Shown: positions 21,324 to 31,890, numbered from the stretch's first letter. The stretch: 64,000 nt of DNA from Paralithodes platypus (GCA_032716605.1 CM064539.1:784590-848589); one strand, 5' to 3'. Notes: generated by a model not told the origin, from the sequence alone. Numbers and translations are program-made.

Positions 21324-21719
21324 CAGGAGACGCAACAATATAGGCAACAAATTTCTAATGGTAGTTTTGGGTTCCTATCATCATATGCTTCATTTCTATA
21401 TACTTTTTATCCCCGGGAAAAAAAAAAAAAATCTTGGGATTTTTCATTTTTTTCTTGGGATTTTGTTTCTCCATTACCCTAACCAAAAAACCTAACCTAA
21501 CCTAACCTAAATGTATTTGGGGCTATTAGGTTAGGTTAGGTTAGGTTTTTTGGTTAGGTTAATGACCAAAAACAAAAATCCCAAGAAAAACAAATGAAAA
21601 ATCCCAATATTTTTTTTCTTTTTCTTCTGGGGATAAAAAGTATATAGCAATGAAGCATATGATGATAGGAACCCAAAACTACCATTAGAAATGTGCTACC
21701 TATATTGTTGCGTCTCCTG
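21324..21719. mobile_element. Foldback element with TTAGG core, TA target
   Basis: A 396-bp inverted repeat bounded by TA dinucleotides, with ends CAGGAGACGCAACAATATAG. The arms carry TTTTGGGTTCCTATCATCAT and ACTTTTTATCCCC. The centre is an inverted pair of (CCTAA)n / (TTAGG)n tracts, about four repeats each, either side of AATGTATTTGGGGCTA. CAG-like ends and a TA target suggest a Tc1/mariner-type mobiliser (inference). Confidence 0.75.
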
Positions 21720-21906
21720 TATATTGAAAAAACAACAACAACAAAACAGTGTATGCGTCATGGAAATCTAAAGTCTTCATTGCCATAAATACGAACAATG
21801 TCTTATACTTTAAAAAATCAGGCTAATTAGCAATCTTGTAGGTACCGATTTCACTCATGCCCACAAAGTAACATTTTGGAGGTAAGAAATAATGTTCGCT
21901 AGTGTA

Positions 21907-22113
21907 CAGTCGCGCTAATAAGTGATGTCTCGGCACCAATTATGTTTTGATCAATAATTGGTATCAGCAATATATCTAATTTCTTCATATCGAGTGAAAT
22001 ATACAAACATGTTCCTACACTTAACCACCCTATTCTCCATCTGACAGACATTCATACAGCACAGAGCAAGCCAAACGTAATGACAGCTGGGCCATGACTT
22101 ATTAGCGCGACCG
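21907..22113. mobile_element. TA-flanked MITE, Tc1/mariner-like ends
   Basis: 207 bp. Left end CAGTCGCGCTAATAAGTGAT; right end, read inwards, CGGTCGCGCTAATAAGTCAT. TA on both sides. Related copies lie at 29056-29240 and about 29484-29620. Confidence 0.75.
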
Positions 22114-22351
22114 TACAATCCTCGGAATATATATGTGTCGACGCTAATACGAATGAGAGATGGAAAAATGGTGAACGGAAAATATCTAAATTATTGTAGA
22201 CTAGTGTACGCACCTCTGAGTATGTCTGGTGTGAGGCCGACAAGAAGCTATATATAAAAGTTAGATACATAAGCACGAATTATTGTGGGCTACTGTACGT
22301 ACCTCAAAGTACTTATATAGAGGCGAACAAGAAAAAGAGATATAGAAGATG

Positions 22352-22566
22352 TTTAACCCCTTCTGTACCGGCTACGTCTTTTGTACCTAATTCTGGCTAC
22401 CACAAGACGATGTTTGAGTAGTATAAAAGGGCCTCCAGCAATTAACAGGTTCGAAGTATCTCTCTTAACCCTTTTGACTACCACAGATCCTTCTTAAGCT
22501 GCGCAAAATCGTCTAAACATAGCGACAATAAAATCGAAAAGACGTCACCGGTACAGAAGGGGTTAA
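22352..22566. mobile_element. Palindromic MITE family C
   Basis: Ends TTAACCCCTTCTGTACCGGC and GTCACCGGTACAGAAGGGGT plus TAA, with internal inverted arms. TTAA at both ends. Confidence 0.8.
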
Positions 22567-22619
22567 GGGGAAAATGGATGGAATTATTAAAGACTATAGG
22601 GTATGTAGCCTACCTCAGA

Positions 22620-23340
22620 GTCAGTGTGGTGTGAGGTGAGCAGGCAGGGAGGAGAGTTATACAAGGTCCACACTCAACTCGGGGCGCTCGGTAAGTGGCA
22701 GGTGAGCGAGGCGTCAGGACAGGTAGGTGGGGTGAGTAGGAGCAGGGTGGGTAGAGGGGAGAGAGGTGGATGAGAGAGAGAGAGCTAGCTAAAAGGACAG
22801 GTGGGTGGGGAAGAAGTTGGTGGGGTGAGGGGAGAGGGAGAGGGGTGTGGGGTGGAGAATAGAGAGAAGAGGAAAGCTAGCCGAAAGGACAGGTAATGTA
22901 GTTGGGATACGTTGGTGGGGGAGAGGGGTTGGAGTAGTAGAGGATAGGAGTGGGAGGGGTTGGAGGGAGGATGAGAGAGAAGTGGGAACATTAAAGCTAG
23001 CCAAAAGGACAGGTACGTAGGGATAGGTGGGTGGGGAGAGGGGTAGGAAGGATTGGTTGGGTGTGGAGGGGTATGGAGAGGATAGGAGGGAAAGGATGAG
23101 AAAGAAGGGTGAAGAGGAAAGCTTGCCGACAGTACAGGTATATGGGATAGGTGGAGAGGATTGGGTGTGGAAGGGAGGGAAGAAGAGGAGGGAGAGGAGA
23201 GGAGAGGAGAGAAGAGGGGGAGGGAGGTGAGAAGCAAAGCAAGCCGACAGGACAGGTACATGGAATAGGTGGGTAGGAGAGAGGCGGGGAGGATTGGTTG
23301 GATGACTAGAGGAGAGAGGGGCGAGGGGTCAAGGAAGGAT
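22620..23340 (-). repeat. Purine-rich minisatellite
   Basis: Modules of about 120 bp each begin near AAAGCTAGCC(A/G)AAAGGACAGGTA (about 22786, 22871, 22992, 23118, 23236) followed by GTGGGGAGAGG-type sequence. The long proline/serine-rich open frames on the minus strand reflect this composition. Confidence 0.8.
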
Positions 23341-23400
23341 AGAACAGATATAGATAAATAGATAGATAGATAGATAGGTAGGTAGGTAGATAGATAGGAT
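23341..23400 (+). repeat. (GATA)n microsatellite
   Basis: Interrupted ATAGATAGGTAG repeats. Confidence 0.9.
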
Positions 23401-23430
23401 AATACAGGGAATAACGTTTATATCAGGGGC

Positions 23431-24280
23431 TTAAGGGGGGTGACCTTCTTTTTGTTATTTCTGTCCTTTTCTCTCTTTCTTTGGCTTGTATCCATTCGCC
23501 CCATTCAGCCAACTATTTTAAGACGTTTATCTCCATCTAGGTGTCGATTTCTTCCTGGCGAGCGATAGCGAGCCAGCATTATATGAAGAAATCCGGCTTC
23601 GCAGGAGAAATTTTTCTATCGAAAAATGTACAAATTTAGCCTGCTGGCTCGCTACCGCTCACCAGTAAAAAATTTACACCTGGATGGGGATAAACGTCTT
23701 AAAACAGTAGGCTGAATGGGGCCAAATGGATTTTTTTTTTTTTTTCTATATTCCAACTACTCCCTCTCGGGCATAGGCTGAGAGCCTGTACATTCCACCG
23801 CTCAACACGGTGAAGCCCGTGAGGTCTTGTTCCAGTCTGGGGAGTGAGACATGTGAAGCATCCATCATGGCTCGAAGCAGCTCCATCTCTGAAGCGGCCG
23901 GTTGCTTCGCTCAAGCGCTTCACCGTCTCACCCTCCAGACTCAGACCCTCACTCTCAGAACGCCACCTATTGAACAGTGAACTCACTAGGCATTGTCCCC
24001 CTGTAACATATTTTGAATATGGGAATATTCATACAGTGTTATTTAATCAGGGAACAATGAGGGTATTTTTTTGGCATTTCGGTGGGCTTTGTGGTAATGC
24101 ACTGATACTAGGTACAGCACAAACTCAATTCCAATAATATCTTCCCATTGACATATCGGGATTTGAACTCGGGTCCATTGGATTACCAATCCAGTGGCAT
24201 GACCACTCCACCACACCTTCCCTGATACAAGCCAGAGAAAGATAGACAAGGACAGAACAAAAACAGGTCACCCCCCTTAA
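23431..24280. mobile_element. Family A MITE containing a SINE
   Basis: Left end TTAAGGGGGGTGACC and right end GGTCACCCCCCTTAA. The MITE body is split between GGGGCCAAATGGAT and GATACAAGCCAGAG by a ~500-bp SINE (23729-24231). Confidence 0.8.
23729..24231 (-). mobile_element. tRNA-derived SINE, full length
   Basis: On the minus strand it starts with a tRNA-like head (24231 down to about 24150) carrying a perfect A box (TGGTGGAGTGG) and B box (GTTCAAATC). An anticodon-like hairpin TGGATTGGTAATCCA lies between them. About 400 bp of body follow, then an A tail (T run at 23731-23745). A 3-bp GAT may be the remnant target duplication. The head is not a functional tRNA: the acceptor and T stems pair poorly. 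Confidence 0.75.
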
Positions 24281-24284
24281 GCTT

Positions 24285-24427
24285 AGGAAGGACGTCTGCC
24301 AATCAAACAGCTACAGACTATCTCAATTAATCGATTTAGCTACTAATTTTCTTCCTAAGCTTCATACAATCGTCTAAATGTAGCTGAAATCAAAAGCAAA
24401 TATACGTCGCCGGTACCGAAGGGGTTA
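24285..24427. mobile_element. Palindromic MITE family C, partial
   Basis: Arms GCTTAGGAAGGACG and CTTCCTAAGCTTCATACAAT, with the right end GCCGGTACCGAAGGGGTTAA. Confidence 0.6.
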
Positions 24428-24469
24428 AAAGAAGATACATACATTATCAAACTAGGATAGGGATCAGGG

Positions 24470-24925
24470 ACTGAATGGGGGGGGAGGTAGGGGGGGGGGG
24501 GGGGGGGGGGTAGGGATAGCACAGGAGGAGATAGGAGTAGGATATAGGTTGGGTACGGTAGGGCGTAGAGGAGGGGACGGAGGGCAGGCTAGGTGAGGTG
24601 GTTGAGGGAGGGGGGGGGGGGGGTGTAGAGGGAAGGCTAGGTGGGGGAGGGGGGGGTGTGGAGGGAAGGCTAGGTGAGGTGGTTGAGGGGGAGGGAAGGG
24701 GTGGAGGGAAGGTGGTAGAGGAGGGAGGGAGGGAAGGTGGTAGAGGAGGGAGGGAGGGAAGGTGGTAGAGGAGGGAGGGAGGGAAGGTGGTAGAGGAGGG
24801 AGGAGGGAAGGCTAGGTGAGGAGGGAGGGAGTGATGGGGGTGGTGGAGGGAAGGCTCGGTGTGTGGGGGGGGGGGGAGTGGAGGGAAGGTGGTAGAGGAG
24901 GGAGGGTGGGATGGAGGGAAGGCTA
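24470..24925 (+). repeat. G/A-rich minisatellite
   Basis: Repeats of GGAGGGAGGGAAGGTGGTAG and GGGAAGGCTAGGTGAGG with G runs. C is nearly absent on the + strand. No gene. Confidence 0.85.
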
Positions 24926-25096
24926 GCTAGAGGTCAGTGGAGGATAGAAGTAAAGATAGGAAGGGCGAGGTTGGAGTTTTACACATATTTACATAGCTAC
25001 ACTGGCCACACAGACCTTACGATCCAAACGAGGTGGTCAGGACTTAACTCTAGTAGAGATGGCATACCCGATAGAAATGGAAAGGATAGAAAAGAA

Positions 25097-25200
25097 TAGA
25101 GAGAGAGAGACAGTGTGTGAGAGAGAGAGACAGACAGTGTGAGAGAGAGAGAATTAATAGAAGGAAAGATAGGAAGGGGAGAGAGAGAGAGAGAGAGAGG
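25097..25200 (+). repeat. (GA)n microsatellites
   Basis: Three GA blocks separated by short sequence. Confidence 0.85.
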
Positions 25201-25403
25201 AAAGGCATCTGGATGGCTGAGTATTTATGGGCGTATTTATTTGCTCATTTATGTATCTTTTTTATTCCCTAGACCTCCATGAAGCTTACAAAAACACGCC
25301 CCCAAGACCCTCCTTCAAGATATATTTGTGCATTTTTCGATAACAAAATGTCCCAACCAAACGCCAGGATAAAATCGACACCTAAATTACACGAAGTCAT
25401 AAA

Positions 25404-25619
25404 TAACTCTTTGAGTACCAGCGACGTGTGTTATCTTTGATTCTTGCTATATTTTGACGATAGTATGCAGCTTAGGAAGGATCTGTGGTAGTTAGAAGGG
25501 TTGGTTGAGATAGTTTGCAGCCATATATTATTGCTAGAGGTCCTTCCTAATCTGAATAAAATCGTCTAAAAGTTGCCATAATAGGATGAAAAGGACGTCA
25601 CCGGTACTGTACGGGTTAA
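25404..25619. mobile_element. Palindromic MITE family C
   Basis: Left arm TTTGAGTACCAGCGACGTGT; right arm GACGTCACCGGTACTGTACG plus GGTTAA. It shares its terminal TTAA with the next element. Confidence 0.7.
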
Positions 25620-25850
25620 CCCTCTCACGTTTTTCACGCAATTTTGAGCCTATTAGGGATACTTTAAAGCCTTTGTTACCATCAGGGGTATTTAGAAACC
25701 TTTAGTTTAGTTACTTCAACCTCTGCAGTTGTCTTTGAGTTAGCTGTGGGCAGAAAACTAATTTTGGAGAGGTAATTATAAGAATGAGAGAACTCTATTT
25801 ATTATTGCTAATCTGGCAACCTCTGCGTCATAAAAACCTGAAAGGGTTAA
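25616..25850 (-). mobile_element. MITE family D (TTAA ends)
   Basis: Starts TTAACCCTCTCACG and ends GAAAGGGTTAA. The interior, read on the minus strand, matches 51857-52091 over its whole length (shared GGTTGCCAGATTAGCAATAA and CAACTGCAGAGGTTGAAGTA). Confidence 0.8.
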
Positions 25851-25922
25851 TATTGACGCATGGTCTTAAAATTGCCAAACTAATGGGCCGAACCGTAGAA
25901 TATCTTGAAGTCTGAAAACTAA

Positions 25923-28227
25923 AGGCCGCGTCATACAGAACTCGAACGTCGCGCGACCTACCCCCGAACACGATGACTTGCATTTTTGAGGCGAATGCAT
26001 CCGATATTGTCCCGATGTTGGTCAAAGAAGAACATCCCCAGATAATGCCCCGACATTCCCAGACTATGCCCCAAACAAGACTCGAATGTAACTCGACACT
26101 CCCGACCGATTTACGTTAAAGACCCGAACATTAGAGGAATATAATCCGATGCATGCCAGAGCAAGACCCGATCAAAACTCGAATGTGCCAAGAATCAGCC
26201 GACAAATATTTAACGGTGTTTACACGCGAACCTACCTTGACCCGATACAAAAGATATTATGAGGAACACCAGAGGATCACCGGCCGCATCTGCCCGACCG
26301 TCAGAAGACCTTAACACGATACTAGAAGAATGTGTGACGAACACCTGTACCTGCCCTATATAAACAGGGTGTGGTCGCACACATGCCAGTCGCACATCAT
26401 GCATCACCACGGTAACATGGCGCTCACGGAGCTCTACCCACCCATGGAGGAGGAGTTGGAGATGGCCACTTTTTATCAGGAGCTTGTTGTAGCCCACCTA
26501 AACCACATGCTACTCATCACCACCATCCTGAAGAACGAGCGTCAGCGCCATGTAAGACCCAGGACACCACGAAGCTGCAGCGTCAAACCTTGGATTGCCC
26601 AGAGAGCCACATACGGACACTACCACCAACTACTGAAGGAGCTAGTGGACACTGACAGGATCACCTACAAGTATTATCTGCGTATGGACGAGGACCTATT
26701 CAATGACATTGTACGCCGTCTGACACCCAGGATCAAGAAGGAGACAACAAATTGGAAGAAGCCCCTGGAACCAGGTTTGAGATTGGCCATGACACTACGA
26801 TTTTTGGCCACAGGGGAGGCATACAAGAGCATGTCCTTAAACTTCCATGTAGGTGCAAACACAATCTCCCTGGCAGTACGTGAGACATGCGAGGCTATAA
26901 TCCAGGAGTATATGGAAGAGGTTATTGTGTGCCCATCAACACCCGAAGGTTGGAAACAGGTTGCCAAGGGTTTCGAAGAGAGGTGGAACTTCCGGCACAC
27001 CATAGGGGCAATCGATGGCAAGCACATAGCCATAGAACCTCCAGGAAACTGTGGCTCCCTCTACTACAACTACAAACATTACCACTCCATTGTTCTCCTG
27101 GCAGTGGTTGATCACCTGGGCAAGTTTATGTACGTGGACGTGGGAGCGAACGGTCCCGCATATGATGGTGGCATCTTCCAGGTGAGCGACATCCGGCAGG
27201 CCCTGGAGGACGGTGCCGCAGGCTTGCCGGAAGCAGAGCCATTTCCCGGAGAGGACCGTCCAGTGCCCTACTTCCTCATTGCGGATGACGCATTCCCCAT
27301 GAGGGAATGGTTACAGAAACCCTACCCTCACAGAGGACTGGATGAAACCAAGAGAAACTACAACTACAGACTCTCCCGGGCCAGGAGGCAGGTGGAGAAT
27401 GCCTTCGATATGCTGGTAAACCGCTTCAGGTGTCTACTCACAACCATGAACATTCACCCCAGCACCGTGGAGAAGGTAGTCATCGCCTCATGTATACTCC
27501 ACAACCTCCTCATAGACAAACGGCAAGGGCAACAAGGACAAGCATCTCAGCGTCAGGAGAACATGGAACAAGGTGACTGGACCAGGGACCCCTTGGATGA
27601 ACTACAACCACTGCAGCGGCAGAGGGGACCAGCTACTGCCAAACTACACCTGCTTCTGCTGATGTTCGGGGTAAATTCCAGTCTTTATCGTCTCTCATTC
27701 CTGTCATATGAGTTGTGTTCTTCCCAAAATCTTCAATAGACTCGCTTGATCCTGCCTTATTCCTCTGTTTATCGGGGGAATGTCGTCTTTTATTTGAGTA
27801 TATCGTCTCTCATTCGGTTGTTATTATGGTTAATGTCGCCTTATATTCATACGAATCGGGTTAATGTCTGCTTATGTTCGGCTAGATCGAGTTAACTTCG
27901 TCAATGAAAATAACAGACGAACAACGGCCGAAACGAAATAACGTGACCCGAATGAAAGCCGAACATAACCAGAATGAGAACCGACAAATTTATAACGGTT
28001 TTTACACACGAATATCGGCTAGAAGTTAACGCATGCACTAACTTCTGGCCGAACCCCAGGATGTTCGGCTGCACCCCTGAACATCCCCGGAGCTTCCCCC
28101 GAATCAACGAGAACATTGGCCGAATTGACCCAAACTTACCCGAACATTTGAAAATTTGAATTTTTTTTGCAAGTCATCCTGTTCGGGGGTAGGTCGCGCG
28201 ACGTTCGAGTTCTGTATGACGCGGCCT
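25923..28227 (+). mobile_element. Harbinger (PIF) transposon, apparently intact
   Basis: 2305 bp with 60-bp terminal inverted repeats (25923-25982 and 28168-28227) that differ at one position. The ends are AGGCCGCGTCATACAGAACT. The flanking trinucleotide TAA is duplicated (25920-25922 and 28228-28230), the classic PIF/Harbinger target. Subterminal regions are dense in CCCGAAC/GTTCGGG words, possible transposase-binding sites. One open transposase frame occupies the middle. The usual second (Myb/MADF-type) Harbinger gene is not visible. Confidence 0.93.
26330..27739 (+). CDS. Harbinger-type DDE transposase
   Basis: 469 residues, uninterrupted. A helical N-terminal region includes 'YYLRMDEDLFNDIVRRLTPR' (about 117-136), typical of the HARBI1/PIF family. 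The DDE_Tnp_4 core has 'IGAIDGKHIAIEPP' (first Asp near 227), 'YFLIADDAFPM' (second Asp near 315) and 'SRARRQVENAFDMLVNRFRC' (Glu near 351). All catalytic acids are present. The first ATG is at 26330; a later Met near 26429 (before 'EEELEMATFYQEL') is a plausible alternative. Family proteins are ~350-450 residues, so the length is normal. The last ~30 residues, after 'QPLQRQRGPATAKL', look unconserved. It acts in the nucleus on the 60-bp TIRs. A domesticated gene is unlikely because the TIRs and TSD are fresh. Confidence 0.92.
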   Translation: MCDEHLYLPYINRVWSHTCQSHIMHHHGNMALTELYPPMEEELEMATFYQELVVAHLNHMLLITTILKNERQRHVRPRTPRSCSVKPWIAQRATYGHYHQLLKELVDTDRITYKYYLRMDEDLFNDIVRRLTPRIKKETTNWKKPLEPGLRLAMTLRFLATGEAYKSMSLNFHVGANTISLAVRETCEAIIQEYMEEVIVCPSTPEGWKQVAKGFEERWNFRHTIGAIDGKHIAIEPPGNCGSLYYNYKHYHSIVLLAVVDHLGKFMYVDVGANGPAYDGGIFQVSDIRQALEDGAAGLPEAEPFPGEDRPVPYFLIADDAFPMREWLQKPYPHRGLDETKRNYNYRLSRARRQVENAFDMLVNRFRCLLTTMNIHPSTVEKVVIASCILHNLLIDKRQGQQGQASQRQENMEQGDWTRDPLDELQPLQRQRGPATAKLHLLLLMFGVNSSLYRLSFLSYELCSSQNLQ

Positions 28228-28279
28228 TAATGGGGCTAAACACGAGGAAGAAGGGCCCGACAAACGGCCCCCTCACCCC

Positions 28280-28615
28280 TTAAGGGAAGATTTCCACCTT
28301 GAGGATTTTTTTTCTGGACCCCTTTCTCCCTTATGTTTAGCCCCATTGTTTTTGAGATTTTAAGACGCTCGCCCCATTAGTTTGCCGATTATAAGAACCC
28401 TCGCCCCATTTGTCAATTTTAAAACCATTCGTGCCATTTAGGTGTCGATTTTTTCCTGGTGAGCGATAGCGAGCCTGTAATTTAAGGAGAACCGGCATTC
28501 GGCCGGGACATTTTTCTACCGAAAAATGTACAAATTTATCTTGAAAGGGGGTCTAGGGGGGAGTAATTTTAAGCTTGATGGAAGTCTAGGGAATCAACTA
28601 AGAACCTCCCCTTAA
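28280..28615. mobile_element. TTAA-flanked MITE, family B
   Basis: Left TTAAGGGAAG and right CCTCCCCTTAA. Internal GAGCGATAGCGAGCCTG, GGCATTCGGCCGGG and TTTTTCTACCGAAAAATGTA. Confidence 0.75.
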
Positions 28616-28665
28616 AGCTCCACATACGACCTTACCCGTAGACGTGGACAGCTTAACAGGTGTGA

Positions 28666-29055
28666 TTAAGGGGTTACTACTCGCCTTTTATGGACCCCCT
28701 TCTCCCTCATGTTTAGAATCTATATTTTATAAATTTCACCACAACACCAAACACCTTATTAGTTTTGAAATGTTAAGACGTTCCTTTCATTAGTTTGGCG
28801 ATTTTAATACCCTTCGACCCATTTCGTTGTCAATTTCAAGACCTTTCATGCCATTTAGGAGTCGATTATTTCCTGGCGAGCGATAGCGAGCCTGTAGTTT
28901 TAAGAGGAACCGGCCTTCAGCCGGTACACATTTATCTTGAAGGGGGATCTAGGGAGTATTTTTTTGTTTAAGCTTGATGGAGGTCTAGCAATGAAACTAA
29001 AACATAAATGAATAGATGAATTAATAGCTCACAAAACCGAGTAGTACCCCCTTAA
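28666..29055. mobile_element. TTAA-flanked MITE, family B variant
   Basis: Left TTAAGGGGTTACTACTCG and right CGAGTAGTACCCCCTTAA. The body is as in family B. The extended CGAGTAGTA inverted repeat distinguishes this subfamily. Confidence 0.75.
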
Positions 29056-29625
29056 TAAGTCATGTCTCAGCTGTCATTACGTTTGGATCGCTCTGTGCTG
29101 TATTAATGTCTATCAGATGCTGAATAAGGTGGGTAAGTGTAGGAACATGTTTGTATATCTCACTCGAAACGATGAATTAGAGCTTAGATAGTGCTGACAC
29201 CAAATATACTTGGTGCCGCGACATCACTTATTTGGCTGACTGTAGGCTACCACTTACCCGTTTCTTTTCAACTGGCGGCAAATTGCAAAGTTCCCATCAA
29301 GATCTATCAGATATTTTGGAGATTTTGTAGTGAAATATGGTGCTGATTATATAAACTTGGTGTTAATAGGATGCAGAGACATAGTAGTTTCCTATTTTTC
29401 CATCAAGTATCGAGACATTAGCTGCTAAGGGATTGAATGTACCGTCAGCTGAAAAGAAATAAAGTATAGTGAGTAGGTAGAGTGGCGCTAATAAGTCATG
29501 TCTCAGCTGTCCTTGAGTTTGCCTCATTCTGGGCTGTATTAATGTCTGTCAGATGTTGACTAGGGTTGGTATGTGTAGGAACATGTTATCGAAACATCAC
29601 TAATTAGGCCAACTGTACTGTTTCT
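29056..29625. mobile_element. Two copies of a TA-type MITE
   Basis: TAATAAGTCATGTCTCAGCT starts at about 29054 and 29491. The matching inverted ends (ACATCACTTATTTGGC..., ACATCACTAATTAGGCC) lie near 29224 and 29605. Related to the complete copy at 21907-22113. The 240 bp between them is unassigned. Confidence 0.6.
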
Positions 29626-29679
29626 AAAAACAAATACTTGAAATTAATGCCAGTTTTTAATGCTTACACCGGTATATAT

Positions 29680-29682
29680 ACA

Positions 29683-29731
<49 letters not shown>
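29680..29731. repeat. (AT)n microsatellite
   Basis: Uninterrupted AT dinucleotide tract. Confidence 0.95.
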
Positions 29732-29732
<1 letters not shown>

Positions 29733-30305
29733 AGGTTAATTCACAAATACGTGTTATCAAATTATGTAGTAAAACTCGCTAGGAACATTTAAACAATGGA
29801 ACACCAAGCTTTCGTCTATTCTCTCAAGACATCTTCAGGGTAATACAAGAAAACAGTGGGAGGGTAAGGCTTAAATACCCGTCCTAAATCATCTGTGAGT
29901 TGCAAAATAGCATATAAATACAAAAAGTGTTGCCAGCCTACTGTCTGTTGCCATATTTTTAGGAACATACTTCTTTTACATACAAAAGTAATGTCTTACA
30001 AATGCTATAGGTTATAGCCTACTTATACAGATATGCATATACATTGAAATATGCCTAACAATAGGCCTACAATCTAATCTAATCATATATACAATTTGAT
30101 ACAAATCAATGGACTTAAGAAAAACAAAATCAGTAGGCCTACAATGCAAAGCATATTTAGTATGAACGTATAGCCTACATAATAGCCTATATGAAACTAT
30201 AACATGATACGCACAACAGTGAACTAATCAAAATCAGACCCCTTCCAAACTGTTTTCTAACTTATATAAATATGAAGAAATACATATACATATAGGCTAC
30301 ATACA
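29732..30305 (-). other. Repeat-like region, hammerhead-like motif
   Basis: No gene. On the minus strand at about 29803-29835 the sequence reads CTGAAGATGTCTTGAGAGAA then TAGACGAAAGC. It contains the CUGANGA and GAAA core strings of a hammerhead ribozyme with a possible stem II (GUCU/AGAC). Penelope-like elements are known to carry such ribozymes, but I found no Penelope ORF here. The rest is AT-rich unique sequence. Confidence 0.3.
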
Positions 30306-30313
30306 CATATATA

Positions 30314-31736
30314 CAGTGGTGGTCGTGGGCGCGCCGATTTGGCGCTCTGCGCTCTGCGATCTGGTGCGCACTACCAATATAGAGGAGCGCGGAGCGAGGA
30401 GCGGCAAAAATCTGAACTCGGAGTGCAGCTTGAATTTAGCGCTCCTTTCTGGCGCTCCGGAAGCGATTTTTCCTGTCAACAACAGGTTCAAGAATGTCAT
30501 TATCGTGTACAGTCATCGTACGGTGTTACTCACGGTGTTAGTGAACTGTGATACAGTGATACTATGATAGTGACAGACTGACAGTGCCACCTTCAAACCC
30601 TGGAAAGGTAAGAACCTGGCCAGTGCCAGAGTGTTTTTTTTTTTTTTTTTTTTTTTGCTAAATCTATCAAGTTGGGTGAGAAAGGAAGGATAATGGTAAA
30701 AAAAACACTCCCCTTGTCCATTTTCGCCAGAAATCAGGTCCCCGATAGTCGCGAACGTAGCTCAAAAGAGTCAAAAGACACTATAGACTTCAGAGACTTT
30801 TATCATTTTATGGTATCGATACCATCGGAATGTTACTTGAATGTATGGGTGGGAGGGTGGTTTGGGGGATGGTGAGGGGAAGGTAGAAGCGTAATTGACT
30901 CGTGTTACAAATTTGAAGCCGATTGGTGAGGTAGTTTCGCCACCACAGATTTTTTTTTTTTTCCTTTTCTTTGTACGGATACGCTGGAAGTGGGTTGTGG
31001 GAGGCAGTTGGGGGTGTGGTGGAGGGAAGGCAGAAGGGTAAGGCACTTGTCACACAAATATGGAACTGATTGGTGCAATTGTTTCGCCGCCACAGATTTT
31101 CCTTTTGTTTCCTTGAGGCGACCGATAGTCAGCGAGTGGGTGGGAGGAGGGGTTTGGGGTAGTGGTGGTGGGTATGCAGAAGGGTAAGGTACATGTGGTA
31201 AAAAACTAAAAATATGAAAGCCATAGGTGCAATCGTTTCGCTGCTATGATTTTTTTTCGGCGAGTCAGTATATAATTATATACAGACCTGGCACTGGGCG
31301 TGACAACTGACAAGACCCTAGTCCCGGCCGTATATATACCGTCGGAGACTGGTCAGCGGGTCATCCATGATATGATATCAATCATATCATTGATATGACA
31401 TAAAGAATTACAGAAACTGAGAAAGTGAGAAACTTAAACTTCAGAAAGACACCAAGACTTGATTTTTTTTTATTTTTTTTTATTTTTTGAATTTAATGAT
31501 GTGAAAGACAAAAGATTGTATTAATTTAGGCAAATAATTAAATAACTTCTAGAAGCTGATTTTTACTTTTTTTTTATTATATACCTATTTTTGGGAGCGC
31601 GGAGCGCAGGAGCGCGGAGCGGGAAGCGCATCGGGTCGGCTGACCAAAGGAGCGCGTGAGCGCTGCCGCATTACCTTATGTCTGAGGAGCGCGGAGCGCT
31701 GCCGCATTACCGGTCCCACCGGAGCGCACCCACCAC

Positions 31737-31738
<2 letters not shown>
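30314..31738. mobile_element. Non-autonomous hAT transposon, 1.4 kb
   Basis: Ends CAGTGGTGG on both sides (the right end read inwards is CAGTGGTGGGTGCGCTCC). A perfect 8-bp duplication CATATATA lies at 30306-30313 and 31739-31746 within an AT microsatellite. Subterminal regions on both sides are packed with GGAGCGCGGAGCG words (about 30380-30460 and 31593-31730), as expected for hAT transposase-binding arrays. The centre (about 30770-31255) holds three ~150-bp tandem units containing GTGGGAGG...GTTTCGCCNCCACAGATTTT. No transposase ORF. Confidence 0.88.
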
Positions 31739-31811
<73 letters not shown>

Positions 31812-31838
31812 TCGATACCTTCCAATCCCTCAATTTTC

Positions 31839-31888
<50 letters not shown>

Positions 31889-31890
31889 AT
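31739..31890. repeat. (TA)n, (GATA)n and (GA)n
   Basis: (TA)n about 31739-31806, (GATA)n about 31841-31868, (GA)n to about 31888. Confidence 0.95.

Larger units (their letters stand above)
25205..28280. mobile_element. Family B MITE with nested insertions
   Basis: The two halves of a family B MITE (25230-25403 and 25850-25920, then 28228-28280 ending CACCCCTTAA) are separated by a family C palindrome, a family D MITE and the Harbinger transposon. The nesting order is therefore B oldest, Harbinger and C/D younger. Confidence 0.6.

Noticed and set aside
22785..23261. Proline/serine-rich protein on the minus strand
   Set aside because: Low-complexity translation of a purine-rich minisatellite with no conserved pattern.
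24149..24231. Functional tRNA gene
   Set aside because: A and B boxes are good, but the acceptor and T stems do not pair and it continues into a ~400-bp body with an A tail, so it is a SINE head.
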